In this document: positions 34,831 through 47,189 of the stretch, piece after piece
How positions within the stretch are numbered: position 1 is the first letter of the stretch
How the letters are laid out: the number at the start of each line of letters is the position of its first letter
Assembly: GCA_033629205.1 (NCBI GenBank)
Contig: CM066165.1
Coordinates: 94,106,346-94,170,345, forward strand
Direction: 5' to 3'
DNA from: Lithocarpus polystachyus
Taxonomy: Eukaryota; Streptophyta; Magnoliopsida; Fagales; Fagaceae
DNA length: 64,000 bases
Program-made: the position numbers and the translations under genes
The notes under the pieces: model-generated
The model's database searches: none
What the model saw: only the letters and a program-made list of their open reading frames with translations
What the model was told of the DNA's origin: nothing

Positions 34831-34865
34831 TTGTGTGATTTGTGTGCCACATGTCTAACCATGTG

Positions 34866-35409
34866 AAGCAGGAGCTTTAGCAATTCAGCACTTAGTTGGA
34901 TCTTGAAGGATTTTTGAATAAGGATTGATGTTTAAGGTTTTAGGTAAGAAAAGATTTAATCTTGAATATGTTGATAGCTATTTAGTGTTAAAACAGTGAA
35001 TATAACTAAAATAAAGAAAGGTAAATGCTAGGCAATCATGCCTAGGCTTTTCTTAACAATCACATTTAGGTAGGAAAAGGGAATCACACCCTCAAAGTTT
35101 GAACTAGGCTGCTGGAATTTGATTAAACAATATCTCTATGAATATTATTTACTTCAATAAAGCCTTTATATAAGTTATTAAATCCTTTCCTAGAAGGACT
35201 AGGACCTTAAATAACCTATTCCTAAAATGATTAGGATTACTAATAAACAACAAAAAGAACTTCTAAACCAAATCGCAAAGACTCAAAACATAAAAGAATA
35301 CTTATGGGTCTTTGGTATAGCCAAGGACAGCCAATCCCGAAAATTTAAAATTACCAAATTACCCTTATTCTAGTAAACTTAATCAAAACTGATCCAACAG
35401 CTTTCTAAC

Positions 35410-35450
<41 letters not shown>

Positions 35451-36084
35451 CAAATAATAACTTAGGTATCCTGTGAAAGGTTCCAAGAAGCCCTACATCA
35501 AAACTAAACCACAAATATTGTATCATTTTATTATTTAATCTTGTTTTTCCTTGAACTGTTTGTGATCTGCATCAATCTTCCTTGGTTGGAGAAAACTTGA
35601 CCTCAAGTTTTGAAATGTTCTAGTACAATTCCTGGTAACCTGATATAATTTGGATCCCGTGCAATTGCCCTTTTATGTGAGAGAGAAAAGTTAGAAAGGT
35701 AAAAAGCTATAAAGTTTAAAATAAATAAAAAAAATTAATCCAACGGCTGTGATTAAAAGTGGAATTTTTAACTTCCAATCTCAACCCTTGAAAGATAATT
35801 GATCCCCTGAATTGATATAGGGTAAAAAAGCTTGACTTTGATTGTTTCTTCTTTCCTTTGGTGCTTGAACCAATGATGGCAGAGGAACATCCTGCTCTCC
35901 AATGGTGACATTATACTTTCCAGAAATTAAAAGTTCAATAATAGGAACCATCATTGCAAGTGGCACATCCTTAGGTTGATCCGCATGTTGAAAGTATTGG
36001 AATAGGCTTCTCCATCTCTTTGATCTCTTCTCTCATCATGTTATCTTCTTTTGCTTCAACCTTGGCTTGTTGTAGAATAATGTG
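34866..36084. other. spacer between the two 3'-flank copies; possible gypsy pol tail on the - strand
   Basis: Contains a 31-nt A-tract (35410-35441). At about 35560-35640 the - strand encodes 'LRSSFLQPRKIDADHKQ', which resembles the end of Ty3/gypsy polyproteins, where 'L+ F + GG DA' motifs precede the 3' LTR. The rest, including open frame 35781-35966, is not recognisable. No NLR coding is found directly before 36085, where it would be expected if the whole locus had been duplicated. Confidence 0.4.
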
Positions 36085-39000
36085 TGGCAGATAATTACTG
36101 TTATTTTTCTCGTGTAGCATACTGCCATAATTGCACAGTCATTTATTTATTTATTTTAAACTCGCATTTCTTAGGTGGAGATACTTCTTGTATTATGAAT
36201 ACTTTACAGGGCAAGTAGTGCAAAAATATATTGAAGATTGGCCGCAGGAAGCACATTGCAGGCAATCTTCTGGATTAACGTTTTCGAATGTTCATGAAAC
36301 TGGTCCATAATTACAGAGAAAGCATGATTTTTCATCTATCTCAAATCTTGAGTTGACACAGCTCAGCTTAAAAAGCACACTTTATTGAATCTTCTAGATT
36401 AGCCTTTTCAAATGTTTATGAATCTTATTGCTCCATAATTTCTTCTATTCAATATTAGGTAGAAGTTCAGTAAATTTAGGATGGTGTTGTTGGTTGACTC
36501 TGTAAGGCAATTAAGTAGTGAAATTCCCCTATGTGTGCAGGGTCCAAATTAACCGATCTGCTTGCTGATCATGTGACAAGTGGATTTTGAGATTATTTAA
36601 TGCTAAATCTTGTTAAAATCAGCCCAAATAAGTTCTTTATTCCACCGGACTTGACTTGTAGTGATGAAGTACAAGACCCAGTTAATCTGGACAGTATTGG
36701 GGGTTACTTTGGCTGTAGTTTGAGATTAGGATGGGCTGGCATCCATGGGTATTCTCACACCTTAAAGCTAATCCCATCATCAATTTTCAACCAAGCTCCT
36801 TTTGGTAATAGGTGAGGTCTTTGCCTCCCAGAATTGCTTTCCTGTGCGGATGGATGTGCCTCTCAAGTATTTACATTTGAGCATTTTCACCCATGGTTTG
36901 TCTTCCCCTATTAGCCTATTATAGCTCACCTTTGCCAATAGTACTTTGTTTGTGTCTTCCATTTGGCAAAAGCTTAGCTTCCCACTACTTTAGATTTACA
37001 CAAGGAAATCCCAAGATTTGAGGTATACAGGCCTTTTGTCTCCTTCCCACCCCAACCAAAAATCCCAAAGCAACCTGTTCATTTTAAAGGTAACAGATTT
37101 TTTGAAAATTAAGAGAAGACATAACATAAATTTGTGAGACTCCTGCTCTTTGGGATAGCACATGTCCCTTCAATCCCTGGATTTGACTCTAAATCTTTTC
37201 TACAACTTCATTGAGAGTCCGGCTCTTGAGTCATTGTGACATCTGGGAAGGCCGAGGTATTTTGAGTGGAAAGGTGCTTCCTGGAATTAAGATAGGAGCA
37301 AATCTCTGTGGCTTTTGAGGAATTGACATTTTTTCTAAAAATCGCATTCTTTTGGCATTAACAGAATGACTCAATAATAATTCTAATTTCTTAATGGATT
37401 ACTTGATAGCTATAGAATGGTTTCTTTCTGCCTTAGCAATGATTAGAAGATTGTCAGCGAATTTTAATGATTTGCAATGCTGGAAGGCCCATCCCAGGGA
37501 AAAAAGAAAAGAAAAGAAATAATTTTTAAAAGCTACGATGCAGAAATTGAATAAAAAGGGAGAGACAATGGGGCTAGACACAGCCAACCGATGGCCAGGC
37601 TTGATTCTCAGTCAAGTATTCACTTTATCTGAATAACCTTTCAGAGCCATTAATGGGTCATAACCTCAAAATCTATTGGAAGTATGATTAAAAATTTTAG
37701 TGATAGTGGCTTAGGATTTAGATTGGTTAAATACTGGGCATCGAAAACATGTTAGTCTTTGCATGAAGCCGTGTCAAACTTGTGAGATAAGCTTGATGAA
37801 AACCAACATGATTACTTTGTATGTTTTGAACGTCATATAAACAGCTTTAGGTTGGGCAGCTTGAATTGTCATATGTATTCATAAAGCTAGCTTGAATATG
37901 AGTTTTATTTCGATTTGATCTACTGGTATAGAATATTAGTTTTATACATTAGGATTTGCTAGAGAACCTTAATGAGCTGCCCAGTGATTATATTCTCCTT
38001 TAATGACATCTTTATGTGGTGCGAATAACTCTATTAGCATTATACCTATGATGTTTAGGAGGAGAGAAAAAGAAGTTGGGGAGGATTATAATCGGATTTA
38101 ATTGTGGTAAAATTGGCATAGAGTAACTCTTAAATCCATGTATTTACACAGCTGAAGTTGACAATTTGAATCTAGGAAGAAATATTTTTCAAAACCTAAC
38201 CTCCAAATTCACTATATTTTATATTGTGTACATTAGGATTAAATCTGGTATCAATCGAAATTTGTACTGAATTTAAGAAAAAAAATTTTAGTGTAGAAAG
38301 CAAACCCATGGAGCTTAATTTCAGTGAAATCTCATAAGTTTTTGTTGTCATTTAGGGTCTCAGAGGTTTGCCTAATTAGGACTGACTCATTGCAGAATAC
38401 AGTCTAACAGCACTGACTTGGACTCTTTCTATCGGTTTAGGAGTCGAACATTGACACCAAATTTGGGCTATAGTTAGTCAACATATAGAAGATTAAATCT
38501 GGAAAATTTTGGGATTTTTATAATTCTTTCGGTATGCTAAATTTGGGGTAGAAGTGGGCTGACATGCTGTGACAATCACTTTAGAATACATGACCTTTGG
38601 ACTCTTTCACAGTTGGTGAGAATTCCCTTTTCAGTATAGTGCATATGAGGCTTAGAAAATAAATGCACGTTTAGAACAATACATTTGGACTTCGCGAAAA
38701 AAATAATTAAAGTTTGGGTTATTATGTTAGATTCTGAGATCAATATATGTTAATTGATAAATAGGAGCATATAAGCTTTTATTCTAGCTCTTGAGACAAG
38801 GAAGAAGGTCTTTCTAGTGGTTGCCATTAGTCTGTATCTTTGAAGGGCGCTCTGATATGTAGTCTGTATCTTTGTGGAAAATCTTATACTTCTCAATTTT
38901 ATTTCAAAAGCATCAATTTAGTATTTTTGAGCTTATGAGTTTGTCAATTTATGTTCAAATGCATTTAAACAGAAATCGTTATTGTGAAATACTGTTCGGA

Positions 39001-39275
39001 TATGATACTTGTTCAAGGAAAAAAAGTTTGTTGACTATACTGTTTTTTTTTTTTTTTGAGAAACAATTTGTTGTCTATACTTCATTGCTAAAAAATTTCC
39101 CCTATGACATAAGTAATATATTTTTTGGACATATTTATGATGTTTGAAATACCCATAGGATATAATATAAACGTGTTTGTTCTATACCAGTACCATATGG
39201 CCCTGTCAAGAGGGATTAAACATGCAGGAATTATTCATGTATGTGTGATTTGTGTGGCAAATGTTTGACTGTGAT
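36085..39275 (+). repeat. NLR 3'-flank segmental duplicate, copy 2 (orphan)
   Basis: The partner of 30812-34865, roughly 80-85% alike by eye, without the SINE, solo LTR and G-run of copy 1. It begins where the NLR 3' UTR would begin, yet has no NLR coding upstream. The open frames 36600-36815 and 38872-39147 are not recognisable. Confidence 0.85.
36780..37640 (-). pseudogene. old LINE relic inside the duplicate
   Basis: The - strand carries separated LINE ORF2 pieces: 'LAKVSYNRLIGEDKPWVKMLKCKYL' phrases at 36830-36950 (the post-RT region), 'LKFADNLLIIAKA' near 37400-37450 (the degenerate catalytic YADD-like box) and 'SSPIVSPFLFNF' near 37560 (the degenerate QGDPLSPYLF block). The order fits a - strand LINE that is heavily decayed by stops and shifts. 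The same relic is present in copy 1 (31850-32650), so its insertion is older than the duplication. Confidence 0.6.
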
Positions 39276-39300
39276 TGTCTATATATATATATGGATTGAG

Positions 39301-39675
39301 TTCAAGCTATACCTAGTGAAATTGTAAGTTTTGTTATGCCTCTTAATATCTTTATGCAAATTTTAACAAATCCACTATTGGTTTAAATGCTTTTCTTATA
39401 CTCTACATGCTTGTAAAATTTCAAGATAATTTGAGATTAATAACCATGTCATCGATCTAAGTGTTTAAATTTTAAATTTTTGTATTTAAAATTGTGCATA
39501 AAAGTTGGGTTTCTAGATTGAATATTAAATAGTATCTGATTGGCATAAAATTTGGTATGCATGTCTACAACATAGAGAAAATGTAATCCAATTGTAAGAT
39601 TTATGAATTATTAATCCAATAAACAGTTATTAGGTAGTGCAACATAACTTAGAGTTACACTTGGTGCAACTTGAA
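39301..39675. mobile_element. MITE related to the element at 22436-22833
   Basis: The internal sequence matches the other element in blocks ('aacaaatccactatt', 'catgcttgtaaaattt', 'aaccatgtcat', 'aaaatttggtatg'). Its ends, TTCAAGCTATACCTAGTG and the reverse complement TTCAAGTTGCACCAAGTG, form inverted repeats of about 45 bp with many mismatches. A target duplication is no longer clear. Confidence 0.65.
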
Positions 39676-39689
39676 GCCAACCCTTCATC

Positions 39690-39990
39690 TATTTTGTTAG
39701 CATTAACTTATCTTACTCAATGTGTTCTAATATCTATTATGAAAAGAAGGGAAAAAAAAAAAAAAAAAAAAAAATCTTTACTGGTAGCCTGGTCTGTCAT
39801 GTCGGGTATATATATATCACTTTAGTTTTTCAATCTGACCTTGATATGTGAAAGATAATTATTCTGTTAGCACTAACTTATCTTACTCAATGTGTTCAAA
39901 TATCTATCATGAAAAGAAGGGAAAAAAAAAAAAAAAACTCTACTGTTAGCTTGGTCTGTCATGTTGGGTCTTTATATATTTTGTTACTGA
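39690..39990 (+). repeat. tandem repeat of about 170 bp, two units
   Basis: 'gttagcattaacttatctt ... gggaaaaaaa ... ggtctgtcatgt' at 39696-39815 is repeated at 39866-39985, including the A-tract. Open frames 39637-39825 and 39909-40298 partly read this repeat. Confidence 0.75.
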
Positions 39991-40320
39991 ATAGTCAAGC
40001 TTACCCCTTCCTATTTTTATATTTCAGATTGAGATTGAAAGCTCTGAGAGAAGAATTGATGTTACAGTATATTCATGGAGTTGCGGAGGCTGGATTATTA
40101 ACTATGTATGCAATTCTTGGAATTTTTCATTGCATTTGCAGACCTTTTGTTATTAGAGATTTCTATTATGTTATTTTCTATGGATTTTCTAAGAGTGCTT
40201 GTATTTTCCCATATATAAATAAAAAAAGAAAAGAAAAGAAAAGAAAAAAAAAGTGCTTTTATTTTAGAGATTTTATTGTGGACATATTTCGACCTTGATT
40301 CTTAACAAGGTTTAACTTTG
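39991..40320 (+). other. unassigned stretch with an exon-like segment
   Basis: A 'tttttatatttcag' acceptor-like sequence ends at 40028 and is followed by about 95 bases that are less AT-rich and open in two frames ('RLKALREELMLQYIHGVAEAG' in one). I recognise no domain. A (GAAAA)n tract follows at 40226-40250. Confidence 0.25.
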
Positions 40321-40329
40321 CTTGATATA

Positions 40330-40490
40330 TTTATGTGTTGGAATAATTTAGTACGTATAGGTATTTATATGTAAGTTTTAGGTCAAATACTTTGAGTCCA
40401 TAGAGATATGGATTTGGGTCGTGACACTACAGGTATCATCAGAGCCTTGTCTTTATGTGTCACAAGTAGCTTCAGAGCCTTGTCTTTATA
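40330..40490 (+). mobile_element. LTR end and primer-binding-site relic (gypsy-like)
   Basis: 'gatttgggtcgtgacactac' followed by 'aggtatcatcagagcc' resembles an LTR 3' end followed by a TGGTATCAGAGC-type primer binding site (initiator tRNA-Met) with a 3-nt insertion. The 'cagagccttgtctttat' block is then repeated. No coding parts follow. Confidence 0.4.
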
Positions 40491-41411
40491 AGAGGCTTTC
40501 GGTTTACTAGATTTTCAATTTCCTTCAATTGTTCATCCATTCTACCATGGATTTTTTAGTTTTCTGTGAGAATGAAAGAAAGCTGTGATGGGAGGGGGAG
40601 TGGCAATGTTGGTGTAATATGGGTCGAATCTTTTGGTGGTGGAGAAAGATTGGGAAAGGTGAGGAAGAATGTGGACCCAAATCGTGGAGAAGGGATATGG
40701 GGTTTTCAAGGAGCAAAACCTCTATACTATAGCTTAGGGGACTTCTGCGTCTATGTTGGTGACTTTAGAAAATTTGCTATAAATTCATTCATTAATAACT
40801 CCTATTCTGTGTATTAGAAAAACCTCAAACTTTAATTCATTTAAACATCATTTTGAAACAACAAACATGCAGTAATCAATTGGGCTGAGAAACCCTTGCC
40901 CAACATTAAAATTATTTGAACAAATTAACCAAGTAAAATCCCATATCATCTCAACCTTTTACCCTCTCCCGATTCCGGTTACCTGACTTTATTATTCTAC
41001 ATAGTATGGCACAGAACCATTATCCTTCTACTGCCATGAGCGGGTGGTAGGTGCTGTTCTATGAAGCTGCCTAAGTCTTTCTTCTTCTTCAAATTTATTT
41101 ATTTATTTTTTAAATGCTAAGTGCAGCCTAAGTCAGTTGGTCCAGAATATATTTGCCCCTATATCCCAAGAAAAGAGAGGTACCAAGGTGGATACCCTAC
41201 AATTAATGATTAGTCTCTACATAAGTTATGCATGTACTCTTTTTCAGCTGAACCATCCAAGAGCATTAATATGCAATGAGCTTACAGCGCAAACAAAACC
41301 CTCTACCAACATGTATTCCCTTCTCAAGGATACATTTTTTCTTTACTCTTCCAAAGGGCCCAAAGCAGGACCTTCTCTGTAAGGAAAGAAGGATGGTAAT
41401 GTTTATAGAAA
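40491..41411. other. gene-free stretch
   Basis: The open frames 40525-40716 (-), 40566-40817 (+) and 41137-41382 (+) match nothing I know. A 'ctctttttcag' acceptor-like site at 41238-41248 precedes the last of these. I see no supportable gene. Confidence 0.4.
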
Positions 41412-42370
41412 CTAGTCGCTAACCCGTGCGATGCACGGGAAAGTTATTGTGTACGAAGATTTAAACAATTCTTTGTTTTCTCATCTTTGATTTCACATTA
41501 GGATTCCTATCCTTGATATGAAACATTAAATTACGAAATGGAAAATATAAATCAAACTTAAGTATTAAAATTAGGATTTCAATCCTTTACATCCTCAAAT
41601 AAATGCTAAAATATCAATTTCCAATAAATTGAAAGACAACTAAAAGTACGTTTGTATCTTCTTCCTTTGTTGTTCTTACATTCATTTGAAGTACCACTAA
41701 TATAAGCTTATCAATAAAACACGTTGAGAAATGTATTACGACATGTAGAAGTTAGATATCAAATTTGTAATTTTGCTATATTAAAAAAAAATATGCACTT
41801 CTGAAGCTAAATTTTTTTGTCAGTTTCTATAACAAAGTCAAAAACTTTCTTAACTTTGTAGAATTCCCATCTTCTTAAACTTGAGATTATATTCATTTAA
41901 TTATACTTGGAAAACAAATGTTTTTCCATTCAAATTTTCTACTTGCAAAGGTAGGTCAATTTTAGATTGTTGTCATGATACCCATTGATAAAGCATAAAA
42001 CAGAGCAAAAATAAAAACCCCTTTTCACAATCATCAATCAATAATATTTTAAACTAATATAAATAATAATTCATTAAAAATTCATTAAAAAAGACATTTT
42101 ATATTATTTACAATCCATATAAAATAATAGAATTTGTTAATGCAACTGGAATTGAATTTGATTCTTTTTTTTTTTTAGATCAAAGATAGAAAGAATCAAT
42201 TTCTCAATATGCAATTCTTGATCCTTTTTTTTTTTTTTTTTAACTTGATAAGTGCAACTCTTGATCTAGTTTATTGTTTAATGGGCAAAGACAAAGCAAA
42301 TAGTTAAAAAAAAAAAAATAATGCCTTTAGAAATGTCTTAGAAATGTAAATCCTTCTACACACTACAACT

Positions 42371-42568
42371 CTTAATTAACTTATCAGCAAGTAGCCTTTT
42401 TTTTTTTTTTAAATAACAAAACTAAAGCATTCATAGATCCAAGATAATATTTAACATCAAGAAAACTTCAAATTAAAAAACTTCCCAAACTGAAATATAA
42501 GAATTGCTACATCCCATAACACAGCCAACAAAAAATAAACTCCAATCAACATTGAGATCAGATTTTTG
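42371..42568 (+). repeat. direct repeat of about 195 bp, copy 1 (partner 43767-43960)
   Basis: 'ctcttaattaacttatcagc' through 'caacattgagatcagatt' matches 43767-43960 at over 90% by eye. The copies are 1.4 kb apart inside the Helitron and enclose about 1.2 kb of unrelated DNA with an (AT)n tract and a G-run. Confidence 0.85.
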
Positions 42569-42583
42569 ATACAGTTTGTTAAG

Positions 42584-42614
<31 letters not shown>

Positions 42615-43766
42615 GACATGTTGCTATTTTTGCTGTCTATGTCTAATTAATAAAAATATATGATTGAGACCCAATTAATATCTAATAATGAATATATAAT
42701 AGTCATGTAGTTAGACTTCAACATTTTTATATTCTTAGAATTTTATTTTTGCTATTTATCTATGTCTGATTATATAATAATTATTTTCAGGTAATGTTTT
42801 AGAATTCAATGCAGTGTAATATTGTATGAACATTATCAAGAACTTTAGCTTTTAGGAATAAAATAAGTGTATGACATGGTAAATGCTAGATGTTTGTCAC
42901 ATGACTCAAACACGAAGTCAATACTTTAACATGGCTATGATGTATTCAACATAGTGACCTTCAATGAACGGATCTGTGATATAACAGTGAACACAAACAT
43001 GGGCATTGGATTGCAGCAAAATAGTGTTGTCCTTTTCAAGTGGGTTAAAGTGCAAGGTAGTTTAAGTTATGATCACAAAATATAGGAAGTCTTTTGATGG
43101 TCTTAAGGGGGTTATTGTTAATTATATGTTACTGCCTATTGTAGATACATGGACATCTTTGTGATTGAGGTTCTCTCTCTTTTTTTTGGGGGGGGGGGGG
43201 TGGGAGGAGGTGAATTTGGTAGAGGAGATTAAAGAACTGAAATATGTTTGATATTAATGATCAATTAATTATTCTTTATATATAGGCTAACATATCTTCC
43301 TTTATCAGTGGTTACTTTTATATTCATCAGGGTATACAATAAGTTTTGACTGTTCAGCAATTAGCTCCTCTCATCTCATTTAGTTTCTACTTTTTTGGGC
43401 TTAAGAAACTTCAAGGTTAAAATGAGTCACAAGAGTCATAGCCATAAGAGTTCTTAAAATTTATTTTGGGGCGATAGTCTTCTTAATCTAAATTCTGAAA
43501 TAGAAAAGTTTGTGAATATCTTAATATCTGACTTCTATTCTATTTAAAAATATTTTGTTTTATTATCTTTCACAGTACAAGGTTTCATAACTTTTTGGGG
43601 GATGTGGCATTTCTTTTTCTAATGGGTATTCTCTTTCTCTGTCTTAGCTAAAAACTACCAAATTCTTGTATGGGTGTGCAGTGAATACCTTAATACTGAA
43701 AGTTGATTGGCTTACTGATTCAATTGCAGCAGGTTTTATTATACCACCTGAGAACTACGGCTCTTA

Positions 43767-43960
43767 ATTAACTTATCACCAAGTAATCTTTTTTTTTTTT
43801 TTAACAAAACTAAAGCATTCATAGATCCAAGATGGTATTTAACATCAAGAAAACTTCAAATTAAAAAACTTCCTAAACTGAAATATAAGAAATGCTACAT
43901 CCCATAACACAGCCAACAAAAAATAAACTCCAATCAACATTGAGATCAGATTCATACACA
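43767..43960 (+). repeat. direct repeat of about 195 bp, copy 2
   Basis: The partner of 42371-42568. It contains the same 'acagccaacaaaaaataaac' block and a T-tract of similar length. Confidence 0.85.
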
Positions 43961-44480
43961 GAGGAGATTTGCTACAATATTTGGCATTGTAATAAACACA
44001 TAGAAAATTGTTTCAGCTGCAACAATATTGCCTTATTTTGCACAGACTACACGAACTAATTTAAGTCACATCACAACACTCAAGAGGTAGCAGGTAGTAA
44101 CAAAATTTAAGAAGGGAATAAAAAACATCAAGCAATCAAGCAAAAAGGATAGAGCAGAAAACAGATTGGGATTTAGAAATACCTGAACTGAAGCATTCAG
44201 CTTTTGTCAGTATTTATATATTGTGAGGAAATGAATAAGGAAAACAGAGAGGCTGCCGTTAGAAGGTAGGGAAGGGGAAGGAACACATGAGAAACCAAAG
44301 GGGCGTGAGGATTCTGCCGTTACAAGGTGGGAAGGGGAACCAACACGTGAGAATATCAAGAGGTAGTAACCGTGGGTTTCTAAGGGTTTTCAGTTTGGAA
44401 GGCTTGGGTTTGAGCTTATAAGTTATAATTAAATTTAGAAGATGTGGGCTAGTGGAATTAAATTTAAAACAAATGGGCTT

Positions 44481-44654
44481 TATGGTGGAGATAGGTTGGT
44501 AATAATTTTAGTTTTATTAGTATTTTAAAATTGAAAAAATCTATTTTAAAATTGTAGGATAAATTTAGGAAATACGACGAAAATGGCATGGATGTTGACG
44601 TGGCTCAATGTGAGCGTAGCAACATTAAATACCACGCTTTAGCTTTTAGTAATA

Positions 44655-44692
<38 letters not shown>

Positions 44693-45109
44693 TGGTGGAA
44701 TTAAATTAATAAGAAGTGGAATTATGGTGGAGATAGTGGTGGGAATTAAATTAATAAGAAGTGGGCTTTATGGTGGAGATAATGGTGGAATTTATTTTAT
44801 ATTTGTTAGTATTTTAAAATTGAAAAGAACTAATTTTAAATTGTTGAACAATTACAAAAAATATGATGGAAATGACATGGCTGCTGACGTGGCTCAATGT
44901 GAGCGTAGCAGCATTAAATGCTACGCTTCAGCTTTTATGGTGGAGATAGGTTGGTAATAATTTTAGTTTTATTAGTATTTTAAAATTGAAAAAATCTATT
45001 TTAAAATTGTAGGATAAATTTAGGAAATACGACGAAAATGGCATGGATGTTGACGTGGCTCAATGTGAGCGTAGCAACATTAAATACCACGCTTTAGCTT
45101 TTAGTAATA

Positions 45110-45155
<46 letters not shown>

Positions 45156-45400
45156 TGGTGGAATTAAATTAATAAGAAGTGGAATTATGGTGGAGATAGT
45201 GGTGGGAATTAAATTAATAAGAAGTGGGCTTTATGGTGGAGATAATGGTGGAATTTATTTTATATTTGTTAGTATTTTAAAATTGAAAAGAACTAATTTT
45301 AAATTGTTGAACAATTACAAAAAATATGATGGAAATGACATGGCTGCTGACGTGGCTCAATGTGAGCGTAGCAGCATTAAATGCTACGCTTCAGCTTTTA
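44481..45400 (-). repeat. tandem duplication (about 455 bp) of the Helitron 5' region
   Basis: The unit starting 'tatggtggagataggttgg' at 44481 restarts at 44936 and ends at about 45399. The copies are almost identical except for the length of the internal (AT)n tract (about 44655-44690 versus 45109-45153). Each unit holds two 'gacgtggctcaatgtgagcg' terminal-hairpin blocks, so four 5'-end-like blocks occur in all. The open frames 44658-44957 and 45043-45411 are the same reading of the two units and are not genes. Confidence 0.9.
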
Positions 45401-45672
45401 GTAATATATAGATGGGATAATTTGACAAAATAGGGAAATCATTTATGAGATTTATAGGACAAGCTCAATCGTATTATAGAGACAACTAAGTTTTCAAGTA
45501 AGCTAGGGAGAGCACAGAATTGTCAGATTCTGAACATTCTAACCACTCAAGCTTTGCTCAAAAATCAACATAGTAATATGACATAGAAGTGAATGTTTTG
45601 ATGACTCGTGAATCTACTGGTCTGAACAAAATTTCAAAAACAAGCAAACACTCAATTCAATTGGGTCTTGGG

Positions 45673-47158
45673 TGTAACGCCCGTCTCATTTAAATTTAAT
45701 TTAATTACTTTTAGAGAGTAGATTTGACAAATTGCTTAATTATTTTGGAGGAGATAATTAATTTTATATTGTGATTTTTATAATGATAACAATAATAAAA
45801 ATAATATTAAGGTGTTTAGTGGGAATATAAGTGGGTCTTGGAAGTTTATTTTAGTGTAGTGGGCTTCTAAATTTTCAGCCCAACTGAAATTAGCCTTATC
45901 ATGGAATAGGCTTTTAAACTTTCAGCCCAAGTGCAACAGCTTTATAATGAAATAAAATTAGGGTTTCCTATGTGAAAGGTAGAGAAAGAGACCCTTGAAA
46001 CTAGAAGCGGCTGTGAAAGAAATTCTGCCAAACTGACAAGACGACATCAAGGTAATTTTCAGCAACTGATATTCGATTTTGTGGTATTGAGATTGCTGAA
46101 ATTGTGTTTTGCTGGAAATTTCACATTCACGTTGTTGGCTGAAATAGTGATTTGTGCTATTAGAGTTTATATTATATTATTGTAGAATTATATAGAGAGG
46201 AAAGGATTATAATATCATAGATTAGGGTTGCGGTAGAATTATATAGAGGGGAAAGGATTATAATATCATAGATTAGGGTTGCGGCTCATGAATATATATA
46301 TTCATTCAATCCGCTTTGTCTTGGATATATTAATTGTCTTGGATGTGATAATTGCCGTGGTTGCATGCATTTTGAATCCGTGTAACCGTCCTGTGCATGT
46401 GTTTGTTGATTGCACCTTTTGGATTGTTGTTGCATTGCTTGGCAATATAAGCACTGCTTGAAGAATCCGTGTACTATATATAGAATCATATATAACTCTT
46501 GCATGGTTTCGTGGATTCATGTCCATTAACATGTTTTCATATATTTATATATATGCAAGTTCTTCATGGCAGCATATGATGATTGCTTTAAAAAATTGAA
46601 ACGGTATATTATATTTTATATATATATATATATATATAATATGATATGGATTTATATGCAAATTCTTTTAAAGGATTCATCATATTGTTGCTTGCCTTGG
46701 TTTATATATTTATTATATATTAATGCTAGGATTATGGAATTTATTCCTAATGAGATTAGGATTATGTTTTCAAGGTGTCTAGCATTATTATGGTTCTTGA
46801 TCTTAAAAACCTTTAATTTAAAACATCTAGTGGGAGAGAGATATAAGGGTTGCTTATGGTAACGTGTTCTTATATAAATATTAGATGTTAGGTTAGGGAA
46901 TGCTATACTATTATTTTAATCTAGAATAGGTTTGGGGTTATATTAGAAAGACACGTTAAATTTTATCTTGCCAAATCTTCATAGTGGTTGAGGAATTTTT
47001 TATCAAGAGGACTTTGTGGTTATTAAAGAACCTGCCCTTATTGAATTGTTTAATTATTATTTAGGTTCTAGTTGACGTTGTTTCGAGCAATTGAAGTGAA
47101 GCTTGGTTTAGCCGCTAGAGGTAAGTAGACTTCAACACATGACGTCTCTCAAGACGTA

Positions 47159-47189
<31 letters not shown>

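Larger units (their letters stand above)
30812..34865 (+). repeat. NLR 3'-flank segmental duplicate, copy 1
   Basis: Collinear with 36085-39275 in the same orientation. Matching blocks begin about 40 bp after the NLR stop ('accatactgccatgattgca') and continue through 'aaaatatattgaagattgg', 'ggtccaaatta', 'ggcattaacagaatgactc', 'ttctcagtcgggtattcact', 'aatctggaaaattttggg' and 'ggttaaacatg'. Copy 1 has extra insertions: 30880-31230, a SINE dimer, a solo LTR and a long G-run. No host gene is seen inside. The stretch 31850-32650 contains the same eroded LINE sequence as 36780-37640. Confidence 0.85.
41412..45412 (-). mobile_element. 4-kb non-autonomous Helitron with tandemly doubled 5' region
   Basis: Read on the - strand: the 5' end is TC at 45412-45411, preceded by A, then 'tatatattactaaaagctg' and a hairpin around 'gcgtagcatttaatgctgct'. 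The 3' end is the perfect hairpin CCCGTGC-ATC-GCACGGG (41423-41439), a short spacer, and CTAG at 41415-41412 followed by T. Insertion is therefore between A and T, as for Helitrons. No Rep/helicase is encoded. Near the 5' end, a unit of about 455-465 bp is present twice (44481-45400). A 'tataaatactgac' TATA-like block lies at about 44205-44220 on the - strand. Confidence 0.8.

Noticed and set aside
44658..45411. Two near-identical open frames (99 and 122 aa) that look like a duplicated small gene
   Set aside because: They read through (AT)n tracts and the terminal hairpin of the doubled Helitron 5' region; their similarity follows from the DNA duplication.
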